Assembly (NCBI RefSeq): GCF_004193775.1
Contig: NC_041003.1
Span: forward strand, 28,397,735-28,461,734
DNA: 64,000 nucleotides
Origin: Glycine soja
Taxonomy: Eukaryota > Streptophyta > Magnoliopsida > Fabales > Fabaceae
Direction: 5' to 3'
Part shown: one piece after another, positions 33,114-43,811 of the stretch
How positions within the stretch are numbered: position 1 is the stretch's first letter
Layout of the letters: the number at the start of each line of letters is the position of its first letter
Made by a program: the position numbers and the translations under genes
The notes under the pieces: generated by a model
What the model was told of the DNA's origin: nothing
Seen by the model: only the letters and a program-made list of their open reading frames with translations
Databases searched by the model: none

Positions 33114-34222
33114 TGATGTGTCATTATTTTCTCCTATTTCATAACCCTTTTTGTCACCATTTTAATTACTGATTAGCCTTAATTGTCAAATTAATTATGC
33201 AGTTTTATTATTTGGGCCTACTTGACTAATTTTGTGTTTTTAATTTAATTTTAGGAGAATTATAAGCAATTGGGCTTGAATCCGGAATTGGGTTTGGACT
33301 TGAAGAGAGCAGACAATTTTATTTTATCAAATCTTATCTTATCCAGATTTTATTTCATCTAGATTTTATTTCTTCCAGATTTTATTTCATCCAATCTTAT
33401 CTTATCTTGTCCAGATTTTATTTTATTTCGTTTATGGGCTTGGACTTAAAATAGATTTACAAGCTTTGGGGCTGAGGACCTATATAACAGCACCAAGGTT
33501 TTAGTTTAGGGAGTTTTTTTTGGACAAGAGAATAATTCTAGGGTTTTAGAATTCCAGTTTTTACTGTTCATGCACACTGTTCACGTAGAATAAATTTTTT
33601 TTTCTGCAATTTCGTTTCTGCTTCAATCTACAATTTCGTTTTCTAATAATTAATGGAAGGCTAAGTCTCCAGAGTTATTTTCTCTTGAGGATAAAGCACA
33701 GCTCTCTTTGAGGTTTTATTATTACTATTGAATTCTGATCAATTTTTCCTCTTCACCAATTACTCTGTATTTGTTGCTATTAATCCATGCATGCTTAGTG
33801 CTTGATTAATTGTCTTTGCGCTTAATTTATGTTCATGCTTAATGATCAGTTTCATTCATGATTAATTGGTGTATGTGTTGCTTAATCACATAATGACAGC
33901 CTTATGTTAATTTTCGCTTAGTAATTTAATTTAAGATTGGATTAAGTGGTTGAACTGGTTAGGGATAAATCCTCGTAACCTAGGATAAGAGACTTGCTTG
34001 TGAATCAAGCGGAAACAACATGTTTTAATTATGTTATTTCTATAATTCGAATTTGTTTGTTGTTTAATTTACAAAAACAAACAAACCCCTCCAATTCGTT
34101 ACTGTTTTATTACTATCTAATATGAATGTTTGGTTGACCATTGCTCGTTGGGAGACGACCTAAGATCACTTCCTAGATACTGCATTTTTAATGTTTATTT
34201 GATTCAGGTACGGTCTCGATCA
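33114..34222. mobile_element. gypsy-type solo LTR nested in element A
   Basis: A 1109-bp insertion beginning TGATGTGTCATTATTTTC and ending GGTACGGTCTCGATCA, flanked by perfect CATAT duplications (33109-33113 and 34223-34227). It contains repeats of TCCAGATTTTATTTCATC near 33350-33420. No coding domain, so it is a solo LTR. The family looks like a legume Ty3/gypsy LTR from memory. Confidence 0.88.
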
Positions 34223-34446
34223 CATATTTGCTCTAACTATGTAATATTTGCTCTGATTATGTCTTTGAAATATCTCCTTATGCTCTGATGATTAACAAGT
34301 TTGTTGTATATCAAAGTTATATTCCTCATATACATAACCCAAGAGTAAGTGGTGTGAGACAGTACATTCTAAACTGCTCTGATACCTTGATCTTAATCTC
34401 CTCATCTTATCCTTTTAGTATCAAAATTTATATTGTTTGTCATCAT

Positions 34447-34461
34447 AAAAAAAGAGGAGAT
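34447..34461 (+). other. polypurine tract of element A
   Basis: A purine run, AAAAAAAGAGGAGA, immediately before the 3' LTR start TGCTAAGTCTGG: the plus-strand priming site. Confidence 0.75.
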
Positions 34462-35280
34462 TGCTAAGTCTGGTTGCGTCTAAGTCACATTGAATTGTAC
34501 CAAATAATTAAATCCCTAAGGTTTTGATGTTAAAAAGGTATAAATTTCAAGTATTAACCTTTCATGCTTAAGCTACATGTTCATCTATCTCTATGAGATA
34601 CAAGCAGAAAAGCATGAACATAAATGCTCTGGATGATAGGCAAAGTATTAGTCATTGGACGATATTGTCTCAACGTCTAGTCTTGAGAAGACAAGTGCTT
34701 TAGCACATGGCTTCCAGTACAAAAGCAATGGAATAGTTACTTGATCCTCAAGTACTGAAAACAATCATCAGAGAGTAACGTCCATAGGTTCAATAAGCAA
34801 CTTATGTCATAGCACACAAAAAGAAAGATTTAAATTGTCTTTTCTTGACATTCTTAATTCATTTTGTCTTATGATGTTAACGTTTCTTTTGATTTTTAAG
34901 CTATAAGTAAGCTCTGAGCCATTGGCAATAGTGTAAAATTGTACTTCTCTAAAGATATGCTACAGAAAGTGTTTGTGGTCTCCACTCTTTCTTTGCATAG
35001 AGCGGCCTCGTGTCAAGCATCAAAGCTATTAGACAACAGCTAGTTAGGATCTCTTAACGAATTGAAGCTATGAAGTCTATATAAAGCTTGAAGATATTTG
35101 TGTAAAGGTTGTCAAATTACAAGAGAATAATCTAAGACAAACAAACAAAAGTGTTGTAACGCTATCATTTTACTGGATGAAGGAAACTAGGCTGAATTGA
35201 ATAAATCTTAGCTTTTCTAAGTTAGTGAATTTTGTTGTATTTAAGCTTATTGTGTAAAAATTATTTGAGTGATTAGAATA
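34462..35280 (+). repeat. truncated 3' LTR of element A
   Basis: Matches the first part of the 5' LTR, with divergence, and stops at GAGTGATTAGAATAC. About 470 bp of the LTR end is missing. The next base belongs to inverted element B. Confidence 0.85.
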
Positions 35281-35615
35281 CTCTTATGCATCCAGTGACT
35301 TGAGCAATGATCTCCATGGATAAGGTGGCCTTCCTGCCAAGAACATTGGAGGCGATGGTGTGAGTAGTCTTGAACTTAGCATTGCGCCAAAACCTTTTGA
35401 TGAGTTATGGATGAATGGTCTAACAGTCATTGTAAAAACCTCTTATGCCACAACATAGCGTTCTTCATTTAGATTTTCAAGCTGATGCCTTCAAGGTAGT
35501 TGATATCAAAGAAATGCTCGATATGGATGGTAGCTTTATTTTTAGTAAGAATGGTGGTTGTCTCTATCTTGGGAATGGTTGGGTTGAATGTGGATCGTTT
35601 GCTTCCACTTGACAT
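35281..35615 (-). pseudogene. envelope-like ORF start of element B
   Basis: The minus strand starts ATG at 35615 and encodes IHIEHFFDINYLEGIS, which aligns with VHIEHYFDIDSLENVG of element A. Further on, in another frame, NVLGRKATLSMEIIAQVTGC matches A's KVLGILVKLTTEMIAQAIGC. It is frameshifted, then cut at the junction with element A's LTR. Confidence 0.7.
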
Positions 35616-36023
35616 GATGCAAGGTTGAAGCTTTCTAGGATTAGGGTTTGTGTTTAGGGTTCAGAGAGAGAATAAAAATGAGAAAGAAAGTGGGGAATTT
35701 TTGTAATTGAAGGGTTTGATAAGAGAAGGGATGGTTGTTTTGATTCTTGAAGATGAACCCATTTTTTGGGCTTTTTGAAATGCAATCATAAGGTCCACCA
35801 ATCAAAGGGTGACTCATCAAAAGCACAATAACATTATCTTACCCAAGACACTACATTTCATCTTAAATAACACAATGTTGATGATATGAAAATATTCATA
35901 CATTGGGCACACATAATATATAAATGATGTGCATCTATCAACTTAGATTCATTGGATGATGGGTCCTCTAGACACTAAGTTAGATTGTAGGACATATAAA
36001 CATTAACTCATTCTTTTATAAAG
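35616..36023 (-). other. element B spacer between pol and envelope-like ORF
   Basis: The non-coding counterpart of 30606-31063 in element A: both contain a CAT(T/C)GGA...GGGTCCTCT-like block. No gene. Confidence 0.6.
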
Positions 36024-36113
36024 TCCATTCCAATTTTATTCTTTAGCAAAATCAACCTTTCTTTAGTTAGGGGTTTTGTAAATGACAACAAGTTGATCAT
36101 TAGTGGGTACAAA
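36024..36113 (-). pseudogene. pol: last codons of element B pol
   Basis: The minus strand reads SFTKPLTKERLILLKNKIGM and then a stop, the typical C terminus of copia RNase H (TKPLxxERL). It is separated from the rest of RNase H at 43812 by the 7.7-kb insertion D. Both sides carry TTGTA. Confidence 0.75.
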
Positions 36114-36118
36114 TTGTA

Positions 36119-36341
36119 TGATGGAAGCTTGCTTGAGAAGCTTCTATAGAGGTTGGATCTTTAAGCTTCAATGAGCTCCTTCAATGGTGATTTTCCACCA
36201 TTGAGATGCAGCGGAAGGTAAAGGAGAAGAGGAGAGAGGAGGCACCATCCACAAGGGAATAAGCCATGGATGGAGAAGCTTCACTACCAAGAAAGTGTCT
36301 TGGATAAGAAGCTTAGAGAGGAAGCTTCAATGGAGGAAGAG

Positions 36342-36375
<34 letters not shown>

Positions 36376-37067
36376 TGGCATGGAAAATTGAAGGAAGAAA
36401 GGGACAGAAGTTGAACTTTGAAATGTGTCTCATAAGACTTTCATTCATCAAAGTTGTGACAAGTGTTACACATGTTTCTATTTATAGCCTAGGTCACTAA
36501 CTAAAATGTGAATTTCATTTTCATTTTATGTGAATCTAAGAGGAATATTCTAAGGATATTCTAAAGGCATCTTAAAATAATCTAAGAATATGCCAACGGC
36601 ATCTTAGCATATTCCCTTTAGATGCCACAAGAATGAAAGGTGTGACTTTAGCACATAGGAAAGGAATATGTCACAAGAATATGCCAAAGGAATATTATAA
36701 GAATATGCCAAAGGAATATTTCAAGAATATGCCAAAGGGTGGAAAACTACACACACCCCTCCAATAGCTAAACTCACACCTATGCCAAAATACACGAAAA
36801 TACAAAAAAAAAATCCCTACTACAAAGACTACTCAAAATGCCCTGAAATACAAGGTTAAAATCTTATACTACTAGAATGGTCAAAATACAAGGCCCAAAA
36901 GGAGGAAAACCTATTCTAATATTTACAAAGAAAAGTGGGCTCATACTTAGCCAATGGACCCAAAATCTACCATAAGGCTCATGAGAACCCTAGGGCCTTC
37001 TCCTACATCTATAGCCAATCTTCTTAGAGTCATCTATCCAATCCCCTTGCGGGATAGGATTTCATTA
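36119..37067 (-). repeat. 3' LTR of gypsy element D
   Basis: On the plus strand it starts TGATGGAAGCTTGCTTGAG and ends GGGATAGGATTTCATTA. It matches 41974-42757 plus 43727-43806. It includes a (GA)n run at about 36349-36372 and repeated AAGAATATGCCAAAGG words near 36690-36740. Length about 949 bp. Confidence 0.88.
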
Positions 37068-37080
37068 TTCCCTCCTCCTT
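37068..37080 (-). other. polypurine tract of element D
   Basis: The minus strand reads AAGGAGGAGGGAA directly before the 3' LTR, as expected for plus-strand priming. This fixes the element's orientation. Confidence 0.7.
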
Positions 37081-37111
37081 GAAAAGGATTTGTCCTCAAA
37101 TTCAGAGGTTC

Positions 37112-37744
37112 TTAAAACTCTGGGCTTCTTCCCTCAACACCTGTGAAAGGACTAAAAACATATATATTAGTGGTGTTGAGTATGTTAGAGTAGGGTAAGA
37201 CCTGAAAACCCCTTTCCAGAGCATTTTCCCATGAGAGAACATGGTTCCTCACCAACTCAATGAGTGGTGCTACAAGTATAGAAAAATATGGGACAAACCT
37301 TTTGTAAAAGTTTGTTAAGTCATGGAAGCCCCAAATTTCCCTTATACTTGGTGGAGTGGGCCACTCGGGAATGACCTTTATTCTCTTACGGTCCCCTTGA
37401 TCATTATTTACAAAATTAAGGAAAGTAATGTAATATAACATACCTTTCTCTATATTTTCATGTTGATTACTCCTATCAAAAAGTATGACGAACCTAAGGT
37501 GTCCCATATGAGCATCTTGGTTTGTATTGAAACCAAAAATAAGAACAAACCTACCTAATGAGTCCCTATATATATGAATCATGAAGATATTGGATGCATT
37601 GGTGATTTTACAAAAGAGGATTACACCATTCAACATATTCATCATACCACCTATCATAGGAATTTGGTGCATCATAATACCTATTTTGGACACCAACAAA
37701 GCACAAGGGTTTAAGCTCTTACGAACCAAACCCTCATCCAACAA
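37112..37744 (-). pseudogene. pol: collapsed gypsy RT of element D
   Basis: An open minus-strand frame of 210 codons. It begins LDEGLVRKSLNPCALLVSKI, the N-terminal RT block (usually CA.P.LLVPKK), followed by a GGMMNMLNG block. Its C-terminal part, REIWGFHDLTNFYKRFV, matches the connection region (SFHGLASFYRRF). The middle, where the catalytic YxDD block belongs, is scrambled and shortened, with no DD pair seen. Reverse transcription by this copy is not possible. It is unusual that the frame has stayed open despite the losses. Confidence 0.8.
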
Positions 37745-37753
37745 CTCCTTTAC

Positions 37754-38956
37754 TTAAGGAATAACCTCAAGCTCAAGAGGTATGGTAGTGCTAAGGGAGG
37801 TTTCCCTTGATAGGAGAAGGTAGAAGGATTGTTTACGAAGGATTGTTATTTTGATATCACCTTTTGTTGCAAAATGATTTTCCTTCTTAACAATCTTCTT
37901 GGAGGAATCCTTTTCCTCTTTTTCCTCCGCCTTGGCCTTTGAAGACAAGGTCTTACTATCCTTCTTTTTCTTTTGTTTTTCTAGTTTTTCTTCCCCATCC
38001 CTCTTATCATCTTTGGGCTTAGAAGGTCCAGCCCCTAAGATGCCTTGACCTTGGTCTTTCTTTGGATAAGAGTGAGAGCCATAAGATTTTGAAGTAGGCT
38101 TTCTTTTAAGTTGTTGCTCTACCCTTATGCAAAGTTGGACTAGGTCATCTAGGTCCCTATATGGAAGGAGCTCAACCTTGTCCCTCACTTCCATATTAAG
38201 TCCACTAAGGAACCTAGCAATACTTATTCTTTCCTCCTCCCTAAGCCTAGCTCTCAAAAGGAGTAGTTCCATTTGTTGCCTATACTCTTCAACACTCATA
38301 CTCCCTTATCAAAGCCTTTGGAGCTTGTCCATAAGCTCAATTTCATAGTAGGAAGGGATGTGCCTCTTCCTAAGGGCACTTTTCAAGTCATTCCAATACT
38401 TTACTAGAAGATCCCTATGAATCATTCTTTCCATAACAAGGGAAGTCCACCAATAGAGGGCATACCCTTGGAAGCTAAGGGTAGCCAAAGGAACCTTCCT
38501 TTCCTCACTTGTATGATGGCAAGCAAAGAGTTGCTCAATCTTCATTTCCTAATCTAAATAAGCCTCTACATTGTCCTTCCCATGGAAGTATGGGAGGTTA
38601 ATGTTAGAATCTTGAGGATTTATTTATTTTTCTTTCCTATGCGAGTGAGGTCTAAGATGTGACCTATGTCTTCCTTCACAATAGTCACGAAGTTCTTCAC
38701 TTAGGCTCTGGCAAGAGTTATGACTACTATAGGAGGCATGTTTTTCTTTTATTAACTATTTTAGTATTTTCCTTCTTTCTTCTTCCCTTATTTGTTCCCT
38801 CTCATCTTGATTTATTTTTACCCTATTTTTTCCTTTTTCTTTTCTTTCTAGTTTTTCTTTCCATAACTTGAGGGAACTTAACTCATCTAAGATTCAAGAT
38901 AGAGGGTCCCTATGAATAGTACCCTCACCATTAATACTAGATGAATGATGACTCAT
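37754..38956 (-). pseudogene. gag: gypsy gag of element D
   Basis: The minus strand starts ATGAGTCATCATTCATCTAG at 38956. The capsid-like part is 38545-38309 (FQGYALYWWTSLV, RKRHIPSYYEIELMDKLQRL), then 38299-37754 (MSVEEYRQQMELLLLRAR, ARFLSGLNMEVRDKVELLPY), followed by a Lys/Glu-rich basic tail. This is the Ty3/gypsy retrotransposon gag family. Stops lie near 38900, 38750, 38620, 38545 and 38306. No zinc knuckle was seen. Confidence 0.85.
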
Positions 38957-40002
38957 GTTGGTTCCTAAGTTGTGGTTCTTTCTTATTGGGGGTTTGCAAA
39001 AGGTAAAAGCTAGGGTTCAAAAGAACTGAAGATAAGCGTGATAAGCAAGAAGAAAGTATTATGCAATAACAAGATAAACTAGGGATGACTAGTAAAGAAA
39101 ATAAGCTATGAAGGTAAGCAAGAAATTAAAGTGCAAGAAATGTAAACTATGCGGATCCTAAGAGTGTTTAGATGACCTCATTTAAGGTTCCCAACAAAAC
39201 ACTCACTATCCTAAGAAAAAATTTCCTAAAATTATTACACACAAATGGAAGTTAAGTAACCTATTGGAGGCTCCCAACACACTTCCAATGAAAGACCTTT
39301 TTGTTACAAAATTTGAAAGCAATGAAGGTAAGTAAATTGCCAATTACAAAATTACAAAAAAGTCCTCAATTTTGGTGGTTGTTCTCTCTTTGGTGTTTCA
39401 CTTAATTTGGAGTGCTTCTTATTCCAATAGCTCTTAAGGTGGTTGGCCCCTTGCTTCTTGACTCAAATTCTCCAATTGATGGCACCAATCCTCGTTTCCA
39501 ATTCCCTACATGGCAACTCACAAACAAGGAAACAAAGAGACAAGCAATAACCAAAGACCAAAAATGAAATGAAAGTTAAACCAATAGAGTTTTAACAAGA
39601 CAAATTTTCAAGGATTATTCAACAATTAAAGCAATGAAAAACACATAAAAGCAAGCTAGGACTCAAAGAGAAACCTAGAATGGCTCTAGAGTAGAGTAAA
39701 CAATACAAAAAAAAAACTCAAGAAATCTCAAGTTTTGGCACTTGTTTTCATACTACTTTTCAATTGAAATTTCATAACTAAGATTGGTCTAAAATAGGCA
39801 CTAATTATAGAACAAATTTTGAGCCAAAACAACAAGCACACTTCCCTTTCACTTTTTTTTTAATTTTTCCTAGACACTGATTTTTCTACCAACTTGTATG
39901 ATTTTTATTATTTTTTTTCCTTTTATCCAAATCACTTGTTTCTTTTTTTCGAATTTTTTTTACAGATGTCTATAAAATTCAATAAACATTTCAGCTCAAA
40001 AT
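38957..40002 (-). other. untranslated leader of element D, inner part
   Basis: Non-coding DNA between gag and the nested solo LTR. A-rich on the plus strand, with the phrase CCTCAATTTTGGTGGTTG; no open frame or domain recognised. Confidence 0.6.
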
Positions 40003-41125
40003 TGTTAAACAAGTGGCCTCGGTTATCTTAAGAATGGGGGGTTGAATTAAGATAACAAAAAACCATTCCCCAACTAAAAATTTCACTCTTTTTTTGAACT
40101 ATTAATGCAACCTTAATATGAATTACTAAAAAGAAAATTCAAAGTAAACTTCTTTAACGTAAAAGATAAATGACAATAAATAAAAGAAGTTTAAAGGAAG
40201 AGAGAATGCAAACTCAGTTTTTATACTGGTTCGGCCACACCCTGTGCCTACATCCAGTCCCCAAGCAACCCTCTTGGGATTTCCACTATCTTGTAAAATG
40301 CCTTTTGCAAAGTCTGAACCACACAGGGACAACTTTTTCCTTGTGTTTGAAATCCTTACAACTTAAGAGACCCTCAGTCCCTTAATCAATCTCTTTGAAT
40401 AAGAAGAAGAATAAGTTTTTCACTTTAAGAGAAGGATATTACAATTGAAGATCAATCAAGATTCCTTATTGAATATGCAAGTGTTTGACCAAGGAATCTT
40501 TTTGAGAGGATAAGACATTTCAGTTCAGAAAAACTCTCTCTAGAAATTCGTGTCCCAAGTCACATATATATAGGCCTTTGATGGCCATTCAAAAACATTT
40601 GAAAATATGTGACTGTTGGGAGTTATTTTCGAAAATTCCTCACTAGTAATCGATTACCAAAATGGTGTAATCGATTACACAGTTGTTTTCTAAAGAGTTG
40701 TGACTCTTCATATTTGAAATTTGAATTTTAACTCTGGTAATCAATTATATACACTCTGTAATCGATTATAGACTTTGAAATTTAAATTCAAATTTCTAAA
40801 GGTTGTTTTAAAACGGTCAAAACTTTTGGTAATTGATTACAAGCTTTCAAAAACATTTTAAAGCATTCTAGAAAGCACTTTGGCCATTGTAATTCTCTGG
40901 TAATCGATTACTAGAGAGTAAATTGAAGTTTTATAAAATCTTAAAAACTTTTGAAAAAAATCCTTTGGCCAAACCTTGTGCATCATCAATTTAGAAACTC
41001 TTTCTAAGACTCTAGAGACTAAATTCATCATTTATCTTGGATTTCTTGGAGTCTTTTCTTGGATCAAACATGAGAAGAGCGTTTCTTTGGCATCATCAAA
41101 ACTTCATGATATATTTGCTTCTACA
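40003..41125. mobile_element. solo LTR with GTAATCGATTAC palindromes, nested in element D
   Basis: 1123 bp, starting TGTTAAACAAGTGGCCTCGG and ending TTTGCTTCTACA, with AAAAT on both sides (39998-40002 and 41126-41130). The 12-bp palindrome GTAATCGATTAC occurs at 40646, 40667 and 40900, with a one-base variant at 40758. Sequence of this kind is a familiar legume LTR type. No coding domain. Confidence 0.82.
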
Positions 41126-41946
41126 AAAATTCACAGTGACCAATTCCCAGTAATTTTTACAAGTTCGTATGTTCAAGCTGTCAGCACCAGCAATTTCAGG
41201 CTTCGAATTTGCTAAGAATGGTATATTGATTTCCTTACTTACTTTCAACTTTCCTATGTATGTTAAACTCACTAGGCTTGTTTAACAAAGTTTTAGGAGT
41301 TCAATATACACTTAGGATCGAAATTTCAGCCAGCAATTCAATCACCAAAACTCAAATTCACAGTAGACACAATCATAAGAAAACCTAAAATTCAAGAAAA
41401 GGTTCATAATCAAAGACTCTCTAAGAATTTTGTATGAACATGTTAAGGACTAATTAACATGCAAGATTTGACTCAAATCAAAAAATAGGCTAAAAAAATT
41501 TCATACACTCATGAACAAATGAGTTAGATAAAGAAAAAGGAAAAAATAAAATTCAACACAACATAAGAAATCTTTTGTGACAAGTTTCATCTAGACATGA
41601 CTTCTATGACAAAACTACAATAGGTGAACATGTCACTCTAGATTTTTGAAATTTACTTCTACTTTAATGATTTTGTAAGAATTTTATGGTTTAGGTTTCA
41701 GTCACAAAAAAATAACAAGAAAAAAAAACTCAAAGGAACCTAAACTCAACACAATTCATGGTTCAAGAACAAAAACAAAAAATTTGAATCATAGAAAATC
41801 AAATCTAGCTTCTATAGCAAGTTAAATCAGTGGAAATTCTACATAATCTTGTTAACAACATTCAACACAGGATATGTGAGGAAATACATGAATAAAAAAT
41901 GAATAAGCAACAATGGAGGTTTAAGGAGCATCTACTTGAAGCTCTT
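41126..41946 (-). other. untranslated leader of element D, outer part
   Basis: Non-coding DNA between the nested solo LTR and the primer-binding site. No gene seen. Confidence 0.6.
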
Positions 41947-41961
41947 GTGCTTTGATTACCA
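41947..41961 (-). other. primer-binding site of element D
   Basis: The minus strand reads TGGTAATCAAAGCAC, similar to the initiator-methionine tRNA site (TGGTATCAGAGC). It lies 12 bp from the LTR end, an unusually long gap. Confidence 0.6.
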
Positions 41962-41973
41962 CTTGATGGGACT

Positions 41974-43806
41974 TGATGGAAGCTTGCTTGAGAAGCTTTT
42001 ATGGAGGCTAGATCTTTGAGCTTCAATGAGGTCCTTCAATGGTGATTTTCAACCATGGATATGCAGCGGAAGATAAAGGAGAAGAGGTGACAGAATACGG
42101 CATCCACAAGGGAATAAGCCATGGAAGGAGGAGCTTCACCACCAAGAGAGTGTCTTGGATAAGAAGCTTAGAGTGGAAGCTTCAATGGAGGAAGAGAATG
42201 AGGGAGAGAAGGAGAAAGTGGCATGAAAAATTGAAGGAACAAAGGGATACAAGTTGAACTTTGAAGTGTGTCTCACAAAACTCTCATTCATCAAAGTTGT
42301 GACAAGTGTTACACATGTTTTTATTTATAGCCAAGGTCACTAACTAAATCAAATTCACTTTGTGAATTTAATTTTCATTTCATGTGAATCTAAGAGGAAT
42401 ATTCTAAGGATATGCCAAAGGCATCTTAGCATATTCCCTTTAGATGCCACAAGAATGAAAGATGTGACTCTAGCACATGAGAAAGGAATATGCCACAAGA
42501 ATATGCCAAAGGGTGGAAAACTACACACACCCCTCCAATAGCTAAACTGACACCCATGCCAAAATACACAAAAATACAAAAAAAAAATCCTTACTACAAA
42601 GACTACTCAAAAGGCCCTCAAAATACATGGCTAAAACCCTATACTACTAGAATGGCCAAAATACAAGGCCCAAAAGAAGGAAAACCTATTCTAATATTTA
42701 CAAAGAAAAGTGGCTCATACTTAGCTCATGGGCCCAAAATCTACCCTAAGGCTCATGATAACTTATGCAATCCTACCCCGCCAGGGCATTGGATAGAAAA
42801 CTCCAAGAAGATTGAGCCAGAGAGATGCAAGAGAAGGCCATAGGGTTCTCATGAGCCATAGGGTAGATTTCGGGCTCATGGGCTAAGTATGAGCCCACTT
42901 ATCTTAGTACATATTAGATTAAGGTTTCATTATTTTTGGGCCTTGTATTTAGGGCTCCATAATGTAGGTAAGGTAGCCTAGAAATGTAGGATTTTCCAGT
43001 CCTTGTATTTTAGGGCACCTAGACTAGTTTTTGTATTAAGGGTAGTTTTGTAATTTCACATGCATTAAGTGAATATTTGATGTGTGTTGGAAAATAAATT
43101 TAATTGAATTGGGAGAAGCCCAATCCAATTAAATTTTAGAGGGGGAGGTGAGCATTTGCTTGCTACACCTCATTGCCACATCATATAGTCACACTTTGTG
43201 CATGTGCTTCACGCTTTACATGCCTCATGCCACCTAAGCATACTTAGTGGAGAATCTTGGACTTGATCTTGAATTTAGTGGGCTGAACCATAGATAAAAT
43301 TCACTAATCATAGTTAGTGAAATTTTGGCTCCAAAGTTTGGCTCCACAAATTCAATTTCAAATTCAAGTGAAATTTGAATAGAAATTCAAATTTCCCTCC
43401 AATTTTGTGTGACACTTAGGCTATAAATAGAGGCCTTGTGCGTGCATTTTTTTCAACTTTGATCATTTGAATATTAACTTCAGATTTCATAGCTCTTTTA
43501 GAGCACAAAATTTCGTGCTCTTCTCTCCCTCTCCCTTCATTCATCTCCTTCTTCCTCAAAGCTCTTATCCATGGCCTCCTATGGTGGTGAGCTTCTTCTA
43601 GACTCATCTTCTCCTTGAAGTGGCGTCTTATCCATTCCGCTGCCATTTATCTTCCAAGAAGCAAAGGAATCCATTGATGAAGAAGATCCTAGGCCTACAA
43701 GCTCCAATGGAGCTTACATCAATAACCCTAGGGCCTTCTCCTACATCTCTGACCCAATCTTCTTAAAGTCTTTTATCCAATTCCCTTGCGGGGTAGGATT
43801 GCATCA
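41974..43806 (-). repeat. 5' LTR of element D, interrupted by a solo LTR
   Basis: The LTR body is 41974-42762 plus 43727-43806 and aligns to 36119-37067. Between them is a 959-bp insertion with its own target duplication. The outer end GGTAGGATTGCATCA abuts the TTGTA duplication. Confidence 0.88.
42763..43721 (+). mobile_element. solo LTR nested inside the LTR of element D, opposite orientation
   Basis: Flanked by perfect ATAAC duplications (42758-42762 and 43722-43726). It begins TTATGCAATCCTACCCCG and ends GGAGCTTACATCA. The first 90 bases match the reverse complement of the host LTR end, so guest and host are related families in opposite orientations, which creates a local inverted repeat. 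A TATA-like CTATAAATAGAGG lies near 43421. Confidence 0.88.
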
Positions 43807-43811
43807 TTGTA

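Larger units (their letters stand above)
23081..35280 (+). mobile_element. Sirevirus-like Ty1/copia element A, with envelope-like ORF
   Basis: Order: 5' LTR, primer-binding site, gag, protease-integrase-RT-RNase H, envelope-like ORF, polypurine tract, truncated 3' LTR. Protease and integrase before RT is copia order, and the extra ORF after pol is the Sirevirus feature first described in soybean SIRE1. All coding parts are broken. Two foreign solo LTRs are nested inside (24581-25837 and 33114-34222). The 3' LTR is cut at about 35280, where inverted element B begins. Confidence 0.88.
36119..43806 (-). mobile_element. Ty3/gypsy element D inserted in element B
   Basis: Flanked by perfect TTGTA duplications (36114-36118 and 43807-43811), with TG...CA ends. 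In minus orientation the order is 5' LTR (43806-41974, itself interrupted), primer-binding site, long leader, gag (38956-37754), a collapsed RT region (37744-37112), polypurine tract and 3' LTR (37067-36119). No integrase or protease was seen, so it is a deletion derivative dependent on relatives. Two solo LTRs are nested in it, at 40003-41125 and 42763-43721. Confidence 0.88.

Noticed and set aside
36330..36375. Protein coded by the (GA)n region of element D's LTR
   Set aside because: Simple repeat inside an LTR; the frame is Arg/Glu low complexity.
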